DNA from: Klebsiella sp. RHBSTW-00484
GTDB taxonomy: Bacteria > Pseudomonadota > Gammaproteobacteria > Enterobacterales > Enterobacteriaceae
Length of the DNA: 64,000 nt
Assembly: GCF_013705725.1 (NCBI RefSeq)
Contig: NZ_CP055481.1
Location: 5,766,001 to 5,830,000, forward strand
Direction of reading: 5' to 3'
Positions 21,479-29,553 of the stretch are shown piece by piece. A model generated the notes under the pieces. That model saw only the letters and a program-made list of their open reading frames with translations, did no database searches and was not told where the DNA came from. A program made the translations under genes and the position numbers. How positions within the stretch are numbered: position 1 is the stretch's first letter; every line of letters begins with the position of its first letter.

Positions 21479-21680
21479 GAGCGGAATTCCTGAAAAAGAT
21501 GACAGGCGTGCAGTATAGAGAGCCACCAGGCCCGGTAGAAATGAATTAAAATCATCACAGGTATAGTCTCAGGGAATAATTTTGACACCCTCCCCCACCT
21601 TCTCGCTATGCGAATCAGGAGGGGGATCCCTTTTCAGGTAGCAACACGTTACCGCATTGCCCGGTTCCACGCTTAACGGC

Positions 21681-22225
21681 TTACGCCGCCTTACGGGCGC
21701 GTCCAGGGTTTGCCCCAGACAACACGGCATGTCCTGCCGCGAGAATATGACGAGCGCCGTTTATGTCGGCGTTCGCTTCATAACCACACGCCATGCAGAC
21801 AAATACTGCCTGCGATTGACGGTTTTCCTTCGCTGTATGACCGCAGCACGCGCATTTTTGGCTGGTGTATGCCGGGTTTACGGCCTGCACTTCTCTGCCA
21901 CGCCAGAGCTGCTTATATTCGAGCTGACGGCGCATTTCGTGCCAGCCCTGATCGAATCGTTACCTTTGCTCTTGCGCTTGAATACCGGCTTTTCAGCCGC
22001 CAGACGCCTGTCAAAGCAACGTTTCCATGCCCCGTGCAGGTCTTTCAGTTTCTGCTCTAGGTTGTCGGTATACGCTTCGGAAAGGAAGGCCAGATCAGGT
22101 AAGCCCTTCCACGCTGTAAGCATTTTATTCAGCTCAAAGGCAGTAGGCAGTTTCTGACCAGCCTCAAGAATGCGCTGTGTTTCTGCCAGGCCATAATTCC
22201 AGACGAAACGGGCACAGCCGCACAT
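21681..22225 (-). pseudogene. tnpB (RuvC-like RNA-guided nuclease), internally deleted and frame-shifted
   Basis: Two fragments in different frames make up this remnant. The upstream one (22225 to about 21960) has the TnpB N-terminal segment GCARFVWNYGLAETQR through KPVFKRKSKGNDSI. The downstream one (to 21681) has the C-terminal GWHEMRRQLEYKQLW, the zinc finger CACCGHTAKENRQSQAVFVCMACG and the last RuvC segment NADINGARHIL. Roughly 180 residues between them, including the first two RuvC acidic residues, are missing, and the first 20-25 residues are also absent. The protein is therefore dead as a nuclease. The 3' end, where the omega/reRNA is made in intact elements, remains. Confidence 0.85.
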
Positions 22226-22289
22226 TTAATTCAGTATGCATTAAAGCAAGGTATATAAATTAACCACAAGAATTGCCCGGGTTCAAGCG

Positions 22290-22688
22290 ATGCAGGAAAT
22301 CAAAAGAAGCAGGTATAGTACCTATTTGCTGCATGTTCACATCGTCTATGTGACGAAGTATCGCAGAAAGGTTTTCGGGGAATTACACCTCGAAAAAATC
22401 AATCAGTATGTATCCGGGGTATGCGGTGATTTCGGCGCGGAACTGAAAGAGTGTGACGGGGAGGCGGATCATATTCACATGCTGATCGAATACCCGCCGA
22501 CAGTGCAGTTGTCAAAGTTGGTTAACAGCCTGAAAGCCGTCACCAGTCGGCGACTACGGAATGAGTTTCTGGATTTGCGGGCTGCGTACAGTAAGCCCGT
22601 GCTATGGTCACGCAGTTACTTTGTTGGCTCATGCGGTGGAGCGCCGCTGGAAGTTGTGAAGAAGTACATACAGCACCAGCGTGGCTAA
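22290..22688 (+). CDS. tnpA: IS200/IS605-family Y1-HUH transposase TnpA
   Basis: This 132-residue transposase looks complete. HIHML near residue 61 is the HUH metal-binding motif, and the catalytic Tyr is in VVKKYIQHQ near residue 127. VHIVYVTKYRRKVF near residues 17-30 is the family N-terminus. Such enzymes excise and insert single-stranded elements at the lagging strand without duplicating the target. Because the neighbouring tnpB is broken, this copy could still move by itself. It ends in a TGACGC/GCGTCA hairpin that belongs to the element end. Confidence 0.9.
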   Translation: MQEIKRSRYSTYLLHVHIVYVTKYRRKVFGELHLEKINQYVSGVCGDFGAELKECDGEADHIHMLIEYPPTVQLSKLVNSLKAVTSRRLRNEFLDLRAAYSKPVLWSRSYFVGSCGGAPLEVVKKYIQHQRG

Positions 22689-22764
22689 CGAATCTTTTGA
22701 CGCTGGCGCGTCAATTCAAATTCCCCTCCCACCTCCCCGGAGGGAGTACCCTTTGAGGCAAAAG

Positions 22765-23646
22765 ATGGATATCCGAACGCTGCGTTATTTTGTTGAAGTG
22801 GTCCGCCAGCAGAGCTTTACCCGTGCGGCGGAGAAGCTATTCGTCACGCAGCCCACGATCAGCAAGATGCTCAAAAATCTGGAAGATGAACTGAACTGCA
22901 CTTTGCTGATCCGCGATGGGCGCAAGCTATTGCTGACGGATACCGGACGGGTGGTCTTCGAGCGCGGACAGGCTATTCTTGGCGAGTTTCATCAACTGGA
23001 GTCGGAGCTGAGCGATATTAATCATCTGCACAAAGGTGTGCTGCGTCTGGGGATCCCGCCGATGGTAGGGATGCTGATGGCGGAACCGATTAGCCACTTT
23101 CGCCAGCGCTACTCTGGCGTTGAACTAAAGATTGCCGAGTTTGGCGGATTGACGGTGCAGCAGGCGGTAAGCAACGGCGAACTGGATTTGGCGATGACGG
23201 CACTCCCTGTTGATGAGGCCAGCGGCCTGAGCACGCTGTCGTTGTTTAATCATCCACTCTGCGTGCTGACCCCGAGAACAGCGCAATGGGAAAGCATATC
23301 GTCACTGTCTCCGAAGGCGCTCGCCGAGCATCCTCTGGTGATTTACAACGAAGATTTTGCCCTCAGTCAGCAGTTGATGCAGCTTTTTACCCAGCATGAG
23401 GTTAAGCCGCGTATTGCGGTGCGTAGCGGGCAGTGGGATTTTCTGGCCGCGATGGTGCAAGCGGGGATTGGGATAGCGATTCTGCCGGAGCCGATTTGCC
23501 AGCGTCTCGATCCGCAAAGCTTTTGCTGGATACCGTTGCAGAGCGAACTGCGCTGGGAGCTGGGGATGATTTGGCGGGAGGGCGTGTATATGTCGCACAG
23601 CGCGCGGGCATGGCTGGAGTGTAGTAAGGCGTTCTGGCTGGAGTGA
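22765..23646 (+). CDS. LysR-type transcriptional regulator (CidR-like by context)
   Basis: This is a 293-residue LysR protein. Its N-terminal winged helix-turn-helix is MDIRTLRYFVEVVRQQSFTRAAEKLFVTQPTISKMLKNLEDELNCTLLIRDGRKLLLT, followed by a substrate-binding domain (RLGIPPMVGMLMAEPI...). The ATG at 22765 has GAGGCAAAAG upstream; the frame extends further left only into the IS. Its position suggests it was the divergent regulator of the lrgA/lrgB-type pair, and the inserted element now separates gene and target. The inducer is unknown; weak acids or pyruvate are typical for CidR-like regulators. Confidence 0.85.
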   Translation: MDIRTLRYFVEVVRQQSFTRAAEKLFVTQPTISKMLKNLEDELNCTLLIRDGRKLLLTDTGRVVFERGQAILGEFHQLESELSDINHLHKGVLRLGIPPMVGMLMAEPISHFRQRYSGVELKIAEFGGLTVQQAVSNGELDLAMTALPVDEASGLSTLSLFNHPLCVLTPRTAQWESISSLSPKALAEHPLVIYNEDFALSQQLMQLFTQHEVKPRIAVRSGQWDFLAAMVQAGIGIAILPEPICQRLDPQSFCWIPLQSELRWELGMIWREGVYMSHSARAWLECSKAFWLE

Positions 23647-23649
23647 GTT

Positions 23650-23677
23650 CCCGGAGGCGGCGCGTTGCGCCTGTTCG
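23650..23677. repeat. Left half of a REP sequence interrupted by the IS110-family element
   Basis: CCCGGAGGCGGCGCGTTGCGCCTGTTC is a REP arm that stops at the IS boundary. Its partner half, CGGGCTACC, resumes at 25066 on the other side; joined, they make a normal REP unit. The split shows the insertion site. Confidence 0.8.
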
Positions 23678-23704
23678 TATATGGACACCTCCCGTGATGC
23701 AAGC

Positions 23705-23955
23705 TATTTTTTGTGTGAGTCACCAGGGTAAGTTGCGTTCGTATATCCGGCCTCTCTTTCGGTACCGTCGTACCCGGGCCATGATGTGTTCTGCGCACCT
23801 GCTTCCTTTCGGGCTATCGGCTTTGCTTCGCAGGGAGCCTTCGGACAGGCCGGATTTCTCAGGTGCTGGTCTTACCGGTTACTCATCACGCTAAATCGCT
23901 TCGCAATCTCACGACAGGGTTACTGCTCTTTTTACTGCATGGTTCACGGGGTGTC
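23705..23955 (-). ncRNA. Candidate bridge/seek guide RNA of the IS110-family element
   Basis: The noncoding stretch downstream of the transposase has paired segments that match the insertion site and the IS ends. On the plus strand, CGGACAGGC (23842-23850) is the reverse complement of the REP left half GCCTGTCCG-type sequence. CGGGCTATCGG (23810-23820) repeats the REP right half. GATGTG (23783-23788) is the reverse complement of the right end CACATC (25061-25066). GTTCGTATAT (23737-23746) repeats the left junction at 23673-23682. A target loop followed by a donor loop is the known bridge-RNA layout. Ends and transcription are inferred. Confidence 0.6.
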
Positions 23956-23957
23956 GG

Positions 23958-24980
23958 TTAACCGGCGACCCGTGAACCATGGTAATCTTCTCCGCGACTC
24001 ATCACCGCCCACGCTATCCGCACATTCTTGTTCGCCAGCGCCACCGTCGCGATATTCCGGTTCCGTCTTTCCGCCACCGACTGCAGCCACTGGCTCCGCC
24101 GGTCTTCTTTGCCTGCACATGTCTTCAGAACTGACCGTGCCCCGTGGATGACCAGCGTACGCAGGTAGCTGTCACCCCGCTTGCTGATATGCCCCAGCTG
24201 CTGCTTACCGCCGCTTGAGTGCTGCCGGGGAACCAGCCCCACATAAGCCGCCATCTCCCGACCGTTCTTAAACTGCGTCGCGTCACCCAACAACGCCACC
24301 ATCGCGCTGGCGGTTATCACGCCGATACCTTCTATTTTCATCAGCCGCTGGATGCAGATATCTTCCCGCGCCGCCTCTGCGAGCCGCCGGTCATGCCCCG
24401 CCACCCGGTCATCCAGCATCCGCAGCTCTTCGGCCAGCTCGCACAGCAGGCGCATAAACCGGTCATCCCACTGCTCCTGCTGTGACAGTATCTCCGGCAG
24501 CGCCTTACGCAACTGGCTGATGCCGACCGGCAGCACCACGCCGAATTCGCCCAGAAAGCCCCGTATCTCGTTGCACAGCGCCGTGCGGCTTTTTATCACT
24601 CTGGCCCGCACGCGATGCTCAGCCTGAAGAGTCTGCTGGCGCTCTGTCTTAACCGCGACGAAGCGCATGGCGGGGCGGCTGATGGCTTCACAGATGGCTT
24701 CGGCATCGTTGGCATCATTCTTGTTGCCCCTGAGGTAGGGCTTAACAAACTTCGGGGGAATAATGTGCACGGTATGTCCCATGCGGGTGAGTTCGCGGGC
24801 CCAGTAGTGGGATGACGCGCAGGCTTCAATCCCGACGGTGCAGGGAGCCAGCTGAGAGAAATAAGCGTGCATGTGGGCGCGGCGGAGAGATTTCCGCACG
24901 ACGACATGTTCATGGTGATCCACAGCATGGATCTGAAAGACATTTTTTGCCAGGTCAAGACCGATACGTTTAATATTCAT
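23958..24980 (-). CDS. IS110-family DEDD transposase/recombinase
   Basis: This 340-residue enzyme has an N-terminal RuvC-like DEDD domain: the first Asp in RIGLDLAKNVFQIHAVD, the Glu in TVGIEACASSHYWAREL near 60, and the Asp pair in RGNKNDANDAEAICEA near 95-105. The C-terminal Tnp_IS116/IS110 domain contains the serine region HSSGGKQQLGHISKRGDSYLRTLVIHGARS near 270-300. The start at 24980 follows GGAGGAGGTGTCCACC; a longer frame to 25082 runs out through the IS end and is not used. A perfect-arm hairpin, TGGTTCACGGG/CCCGTGAACCA, spans the stop codon at 23939-23979. Confidence 0.92.
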   Translation of the reverse strand: MNIKRIGLDLAKNVFQIHAVDHHEHVVVRKSLRRAHMHAYFSQLAPCTVGIEACASSHYWARELTRMGHTVHIIPPKFVKPYLRGNKNDANDAEAICEAISRPAMRFVAVKTERQQTLQAEHRVRARVIKSRTALCNEIRGFLGEFGVVLPVGISQLRKALPEILSQQEQWDDRFMRLLCELAEELRMLDDRVAGHDRRLAEAAREDICIQRLMKIEGIGVITASAMVALLGDATQFKNGREMAAYVGLVPRQHSSGGKQQLGHISKRGDSYLRTLVIHGARSVLKTCAGKEDRRSQWLQSVAERRNRNIATVALANKNVRIAWAVMSRGEDYHGSRVAG

Positions 24981-25065
24981 GGTGGACACCTCCTCCTGTG
25001 GACTGCAGGTAACACTTCCAGTCTGGCACGTTCTGATGCCGTAAGGTGGGAGGTGTCCATCACAT

Positions 25066-25235
25066 CGGGCTACCAAAACCATACGATGCTAGCGGCGGCT
25101 TCGTCCCGGGTCGCGGTTAACGCCTTACCCGGGCTACAGATTCCCAATCGTCTGAGGGACGGTAGCCCGGACAAGGCGCATCAGGCGCCGCCTCCGGGAA
25201 AATCACACCTCGAAAATCCAGGTCAGCACAGCGCC
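25066..25235. repeat. REP/BIME cluster between the IS and yjcE
   Basis: After the right half of the interrupted REP (CGGGCTACC at 25065-25073) come two more REP palindromes: GTCCCGGGTCGCGGTTAACGCC...TTACCCGGGCTAC around 25107-25136, and GGTAGCCCGGACAAGGCGCATCAGGCGCCGCCTCCGGG around 25161-25198. A partial unit ends near 25230. No gene is present from 24981 to 25255. Confidence 0.75.
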
Positions 25236-25255
25236 TCCGGGGAACAGGTACGGAG

Positions 25256-26902
25256 TTACTGATCTTCGATTAACAACGCTTCCAGCAGGTCGAGATCGTG
25301 CAACATCTTCTGCAGCGTCTCGTTGCTGATCTGCCGGGTGGCACGCAGGTGGTATAGCTCCCCGCGCTCTGAACGCAGCGCCGCCAGGCGGAACCGGCGT
25401 TCGAGGCTCTCTTCCAGCATCGACGTTTCCACATCGTTACGTCCATCGACCCGACGACGCAGGTTACCAATTACCCGCGAACTGACCTCGGTCAGCAGCT
25501 GATTATCGATATTCTCTTTGGTGTCCGATGCCAGGCGCTCTTCCATTTTCTGAATCGCGACAATCGCCACGTCCGCCGTTGCCGCCCGTGCCAGACGCTC
25601 TTCTTTGCGCTGCTGAACATGGTCGCTCGACTCGATATGGCGCAGCAGAATCGGCAGCGCAATCACACCAACAAACAGGGAAAACAGAATCACCCCGGCG
25701 GCAAGGAACACCAGCTCATAGCGCGCCGGGAAGACGTTACCGTCCGGCAACAGCAGAGGAATCGACAGCACACCGGCAAGAGTAATCGCCCCACGCACCC
25801 CGGCGACGGAGGAGATCAGCAGCTCACGCGTGGTCCAGGAGCCAAACTCCATCGGTTTCTTTTTCAGGAAGCGCTGGCTCAATTTACGCATCGTCCACAG
25901 CCAGCCAAATCGCACCAGCATCAGGGCGGCGTAAATCAGGATGATATCGGTAAACAGCATCCAGGTTTCAACGTTCGGATCCGCTTCTGCCGCCACCAGC
26001 GAGCTCGACAGAATATCCGGCAACTGCAGCCCCAACAGCAGGAAAACCATGCCGTTAAACACGAACTCCAGCATCGCCCAGGTGCTGTTAGCACGCAGGC
26101 GCATCGCCAGCGGTGCGCTGCGCATCACGCCGGAACGGGTGATGGTCATCCCCGCAGCAACCGCCGCCAGGATCCCGGAAAAACCGATATGTTCAGCAAT
26201 CAGGTAGGAAGCGAACGGCAGCAGGAATAGCAGGACAATCTGCGTTGCCGGTTCATCGCCGCCCCAACGGCTAAGAAAGCGCATTGAGCGCCCGTACAGC
26301 CAGCTGACCACGAAGCCTGCAAGAATGCCGCCCACCGCCACTTTGAAGAACTCTACCGTCGCTCCGCCGACGGTAAAGACCATCGTGCCCATCGCTACCG
26401 CGACGGCAAACTTCAGGGAGACCAGGCCGGAGGCGTCGTTCATCAGCGCCTCACCCTGCAAAATACCCATAATTTTTTTCGGGATGCGCCCTTCACCAAC
26501 AATCCCGGAGAGCGCCACGGCATCGGTTGGCGACAGCACCGCCGCCAGCGCGAAGGCCGGTATCAGCGGAATGCCCGGCACGATCCAGTAGATGAGGTAG
26601 CCAATACCGACCACCGTCACCAGCACCAGCGCTAGCGCCAGACCAAATATTTCTCGCCCATGCTCAATGAACTCGCGGGTCGGCGTCTTCCAGCCATCAG
26701 CAAATAGCAGCGGCGGGATAAACAGAACCAGAAAGAGTTCAGGGTCGAATTCGACGTGTAGTCCAAAGGTAGGCCAGGCCAGCATCGCGCCAATGCCTAT
26801 TTGGATTAAAGGTAGTGGAACCTGAAAGGGCAGTACGCGTGTAACTACCCCGGAGAGAGAGACCACGAGGGTCATGATGAGTATGGTAAAGAATATTTCC
26901 AT
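25256..26902 (-). CDS. yjcE: CPA1-family Na+/H+ antiporter YjcE
   Basis: This 548-residue inner-membrane monovalent cation/proton antiporter has about twelve helices. The conserved ion-site segment is FALAAVLSPTDAVALSGIVGEGRIPKKIMGILQGEALMNDASGLV near residues 115-160. The TM-rich region includes RGAITLAGVLSIPLLLPDG near residue 370. A hydrophilic C-terminal cytoplasmic tail of about 120 residues (QRKEERLARA...EALLIEDQ) follows. Length matches E. coli YjcE (549). Its physiological role is not well defined; CPA1 membership implies Na+ or K+ extrusion. Confidence 0.93.
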   Translation of the reverse strand: MEIFFTILIMTLVVSLSGVVTRVLPFQVPLPLIQIGIGAMLAWPTFGLHVEFDPELFLVLFIPPLLFADGWKTPTREFIEHGREIFGLALALVLVTVVGIGYLIYWIVPGIPLIPAFALAAVLSPTDAVALSGIVGEGRIPKKIMGILQGEALMNDASGLVSLKFAVAVAMGTMVFTVGGATVEFFKVAVGGILAGFVVSWLYGRSMRFLSRWGGDEPATQIVLLFLLPFASYLIAEHIGFSGILAAVAAGMTITRSGVMRSAPLAMRLRANSTWAMLEFVFNGMVFLLLGLQLPDILSSSLVAAEADPNVETWMLFTDIILIYAALMLVRFGWLWTMRKLSQRFLKKKPMEFGSWTTRELLISSVAGVRGAITLAGVLSIPLLLPDGNVFPARYELVFLAAGVILFSLFVGVIALPILLRHIESSDHVQQRKEERLARAATADVAIVAIQKMEERLASDTKENIDNQLLTEVSSRVIGNLRRRVDGRNDVETSMLEESLERRFRLAALRSERGELYHLRATRQISNETLQKMLHDLDLLEALLIEDQ

Positions 26903-27002
26903 GTGTTCCCTGTTTGCTGCGTTTTCTTTTTTTACATCTGAGGCGTCATGTCTCGAAATAGTACGCTACTCAGATTAACGCAAAAGGAAACAGGATGTGG
27001 CT

Positions 27003-27033
27003 TAAAAATAAATCGGGCGGCCAAAGCCGCCCG
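27003..27033 (-). terminator. Rho-independent terminator after ghxP
   Basis: On the minus strand CGGGCGG-ctttgg-CCGCCCG is followed by ATTTATTTTTAAG, 17 bases past the ghxP stop. It separates ghxP from yjcE. Confidence 0.85.
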
Positions 27034-27049
27034 TGATTAGCAGAAAAAG

Positions 27050-28399
27050 TTAAATCGCCCAGCCGCCAGCGTAGAAAATAACCAGCGCCGCCGCGATGAT
27101 CACCGTCCCCAGGTTCAGCTTGCGCCACTCCCCGGACACCAGACGACCAATCACCAGTGAAGCAAAGCCAATCATGATGCCGGTAACGATGTTACAGGTC
27201 AGTACGATAAAGACCGCCGTAATCAGGCCCGCCATCGCATCGACAAAATCGTTAAAGTCGATTTTCGCCACATTGCTCAGCATCAGCAAACCAACGTACA
27301 TCAGCGCCGGAGCCGTCGCGTACGCCGGTACCAGATAAGAGAGCGGAGAGAGGAACAGGATCAGCAGGAACAGCACGCCAACGGTTACCGCAGTCAGGCC
27401 GGTTTTACCGCCCGCGGCAGTGCCTGCGGCTGACTCGATATAGACCGCTGCCGGAGCCGCGCCGACCAGACCTGAGAAGACGCTGCTCAGGGAGTCAGTG
27501 GTCAATGCTTTGCCGCCGTTGATAATCTGCCCGTCTTTATCCAGCAAGTTTGCCTGACCGGCTACCGCGCGGATGGTGCCGGTAGCATCAAATACTGCGG
27601 TCATCACCAGCGCCAGCACGCTCGGCAGAACGATGGGGTTCAGCGCACCCACGATATCCAGGCTGCCAATCAGCGAGTTGCCGTGCTCGTCGCTCAGCGA
27701 CGGCATAGCGAAAACACCAGAGAAGTGAACGTTAGGATCGAAAATCAGACCGATAATCGACACGCCGATAATCGTCAGCAGGATACCGCCCGGCACTTTG
27801 AGTTTTTCGAGGCCGATAATCACCGCCAGCCCCACCAGCGACATAATCACCGGGAAGCTGTCGAAATTACCCAACGCCACCGGCAGGCCGTCCAGCGGGT
27901 TTTTAATGACCAGACCAACGCCGTTGGCAGCGATCAGCAGCAGGAACAGGCCGATACCAATCCCCGTGCCGTGCGCAACGCCCTGCGGCAGATTACGCAA
28001 GATCCAGCTACGAATACCGGTTGCGGAAATCACGGTAAACAACACGCCCATCAGGAACACGGCACCCAACGCTACCGGAATACTGATCTGTTGGCCCAAC
28101 ACCAGGCTAAAGGCGGTAAAGGCGGTCAGCGAAATCGCGCAGCCAATTGCCAGCGGCAGGTTCGCCCACAGTCCCATCAGCAGAGAGCCAACGCCCGCCA
28201 CCAGGCAGGTGGAGACAAAGACCGCCGCCGGTGGGAAACCGGCTTTTCCGAGCATACCCGGCACCACGATGACGGAATACACCATCGCCAGAAAGGTCGT
28301 AAGACCGGCAACGATTTCCTGGCGCACGGTGCTGCCGCGAGCAGAAATTTTAAACCAGGCGTCCAATGAACCGCCGGTACGCGCTGAAGGCGTAGACAT
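27050..28399 (-). CDS. ghxP: Guanine/hypoxanthine permease GhxP (YjcD)
   Basis: This 449-residue NCS2/AzgA-family proton-purine symporter has the same length as E. coli GhxP. The N-terminal AzgA motif [29 protein letters not shown] is near residues 17-45. [26 protein letters not shown] is near 140-165. The substrate-site region [22 protein letters not shown] is near 268-289, and [15 protein letters not shown] [27 protein letters not shown] follows. I chose the ATG at 28399 behind GGGAAGTTTTCT. Three PurR-like boxes upstream point to purine repression. Confidence 0.95.
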   Translation of the reverse strand: MSTPSARTGGSLDAWFKISARGSTVRQEIVAGLTTFLAMVYSVIVVPGMLGKAGFPPAAVFVSTCLVAGVGSLLMGLWANLPLAIGCAISLTAFTAFSLVLGQQISIPVALGAVFLMGVLFTVISATGIRSWILRNLPQGVAHGTGIGIGLFLLLIAANGVGLVIKNPLDGLPVALGNFDSFPVIMSLVGLAVIIGLEKLKVPGGILLTIIGVSIIGLIFDPNVHFSGVFAMPSLSDEHGNSLIGSLDIVGALNPIVLPSVLALVMTAVFDATGTIRAVAGQANLLDKDGQIINGGKALTTDSLSSVFSGLVGAAPAAVYIESAAGTAAGGKTGLTAVTVGVLFLLILFLSPLSYLVPAYATAPALMYVGLLMLSNVAKIDFNDFVDAMAGLITAVFIVLTCNIVTGIMIGFASLVIGRLVSGEWRKLNLGTVIIAAALVIFYAGGWAI

Positions 28400-28509
28400 A
28401 GAAAACTTCCCCTGAGAATTTTTATCGTTCGTTTGGATGCGAGGTGGACCATCCACTGCCAGTTAAACGCGATCTCCTTGTGCTACATCGCAGCGCCAGG
28501 GGCTGTGAA

Positions 28510-28714
28510 AAGCAAACGTTTAACTCCGCGCATACAATACGGTGTGAAGAATGACTTTGCTCCCCCCTGTTAGCAGAGGGAATGATGAGCAAAATAAAAA
28601 GGCAAACGATTATCCAGCCTTTAGATGGGCCTTTTCAACTGAAGATTGCCGTATTTCGCTAAATTTCGCTTATGACGTTCAGGAAATAACCAGCCGATGC
28701 GCAAACGTTATCGT
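28510..28714 (-). promoter_or_regulatory. Three PurR-like operator boxes upstream of ghxP
   Basis: Three copies of a GCAAACGNTT core lie in the 388-bp ghxP leader: AAGCAAACGTTTAACT at 28510-28525, AGGCAAACGATTATCC at 28600-28615 and GCGCAAACGTTATCGT at 28699-28714. The last is closest to the PurR consensus ACGCAAACGTTTTCGT. They are about 90 and 99 bp apart, so they lie near the same helical face. E. coli ghxP is in the PurR regulon. The rest of 28400-28787 shows no gene. Confidence 0.65.
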
Positions 28715-28787
28715 CCATGCGCAATCCGGTAACATTTTTGCATTGCACTGATAGCAACTTTTTCCAGTCATCGGCTTTAGTAATGCT

Positions 28788-29456
28788 TCACCCACCGGGT
28801 AAGGTAAAAGGACCACCGCGCTCAATCGCCCTCTGCCACGCCGGGCGCTGCTCTATACGCTGTACCCACTGCGTCAGATGAGGTAAATGGTCCACACCGC
28901 CACGCCCCAGCAACGCCATCGCCGGGAAGCTCATCTGGATATCCGCCATACTCAGTTCGGCTCCGGCAAACCATCGGTGTCGGGAAAGATGCTCTTCAAT
29001 AAAACGGGCGTGCGTTTCCACTTGCCGATCAAGCCAGGCTTTTTGTACACCTTTGCCTAACGCATTGCCCAGAGTGCGCATGCCAAAAGGAACCGGCGGC
29101 TTACCCAGACTGGCGAACACCAGTTTCATCAGCAGCAGCGGCATCAGCGAACCTTCGGCGTAGTGCAGCCAAAAGCGGTATTGCAACTTATCTTCTATCG
29201 ACTGCGGCCTGAACCGCTGGATGCTGTCATAGGTCTCCTGCAAATATTCCAGGATTGCGCCGGATTCTGCGAGGATGTAGCCGTTATCTTCCACCACCGG
29301 CGATTTACCTAGCGGATGAATATCCTTTAACTCCGCCGGGGCGAGCATATTTTTCCCCCGCTGATAAGAGACTATCTGGTAAGGCAGTTGCAGCTCTTCA
29401 AGCGCCCATAACACGCGCTGCGATCGCGACTGATTAAGATGATGTACCGTCAACAT
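28788..29456 (-). CDS. Glutathione S-transferase family protein
   Basis: This 222-residue protein has an N-terminal thioredoxin-fold GST domain (MLTVHHLNQSRSQRVLWALEELQLPYQIVSYQ). The conserved cis-Pro and Glu-Ser glutathione-binding segment is GKSPVVEDNGYILAESGAILEYL near residues 53-75. An alpha-helical C-terminal domain with the helix-capping motif LSMADIQMSFPAM is near 165. I use the ATG at 29456, behind GGGAGAAGCCC; a longer frame to 29525 lacks support. K-12 E. coli has no such gene here, though Salmonella has a GST gene near soxRS. Substrate unknown; detoxification beside the redox regulators is plausible. Confidence 0.88.
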   Translation of the reverse strand: MLTVHHLNQSRSQRVLWALEELQLPYQIVSYQRGKNMLAPAELKDIHPLGKSPVVEDNGYILAESGAILEYLQETYDSIQRFRPQSIEDKLQYRFWLHYAEGSLMPLLLMKLVFASLGKPPVPFGMRTLGNALGKGVQKAWLDRQVETHARFIEEHLSRHRWFAGAELSMADIQMSFPAMALLGRGGVDHLPHLTQWVQRIEQRPAWQRAIERGGPFTLPGG

Positions 29457-29553
29457 GGGCTTCTCCCGCTGTTTGTTCAAATTAACTATAGGAACAGGCG
29501 GCGAATGACGGAAATTTTCCGGCAAACCAAAGAGGAAAAATCAGCGGGAAGTG

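Larger units (their letters stand above)
21591..22750. mobile_element. IS200/IS605-type element with intact tnpA and defective tnpB
   Basis: The element holds divergent tnpA (+) and tnpB (-), the IS605/IS609 arrangement. Candidate subterminal hairpins lie at both edges: CCCTCCCCCACC...AGGAGGGGGA at 21589-21628 (right-end type, beside tnpB), and CCTCCC...CGGAGGGAG with TGACGC-tggc-GCGTCA at 22699-22748 (left-end type, beside tnpA). Boundaries are approximate, since this family makes no target duplication. It separates the lrgA-type gene from the LysR gene. Confidence 0.78.
23678..25065 (-). mobile_element. IS110-family (IS1111-like) insertion sequence inside a REP
   Basis: The element is about 1.39 kb. 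Perfect 13-bp subterminal inverted repeats, ATGGACACCTCCC at 23681-23693 and GGGAGGTGTCCAT at 25048-25060, place it in the IS1111 subgroup, because classical IS110 members lack inverted repeats. One DEDD transposase is encoded on the minus strand, with a roughly 280-bp noncoding 3' region, again typical of IS1111. The sequence TCG appears at both junctions and could be the core. No longer target duplication is seen. Confidence 0.88.

Noticed and set aside
28551..28751. 66-codon open frame in the ghxP leader
   Set aside because: It runs through two of the PurR-like boxes and has no ribosome-binding site.
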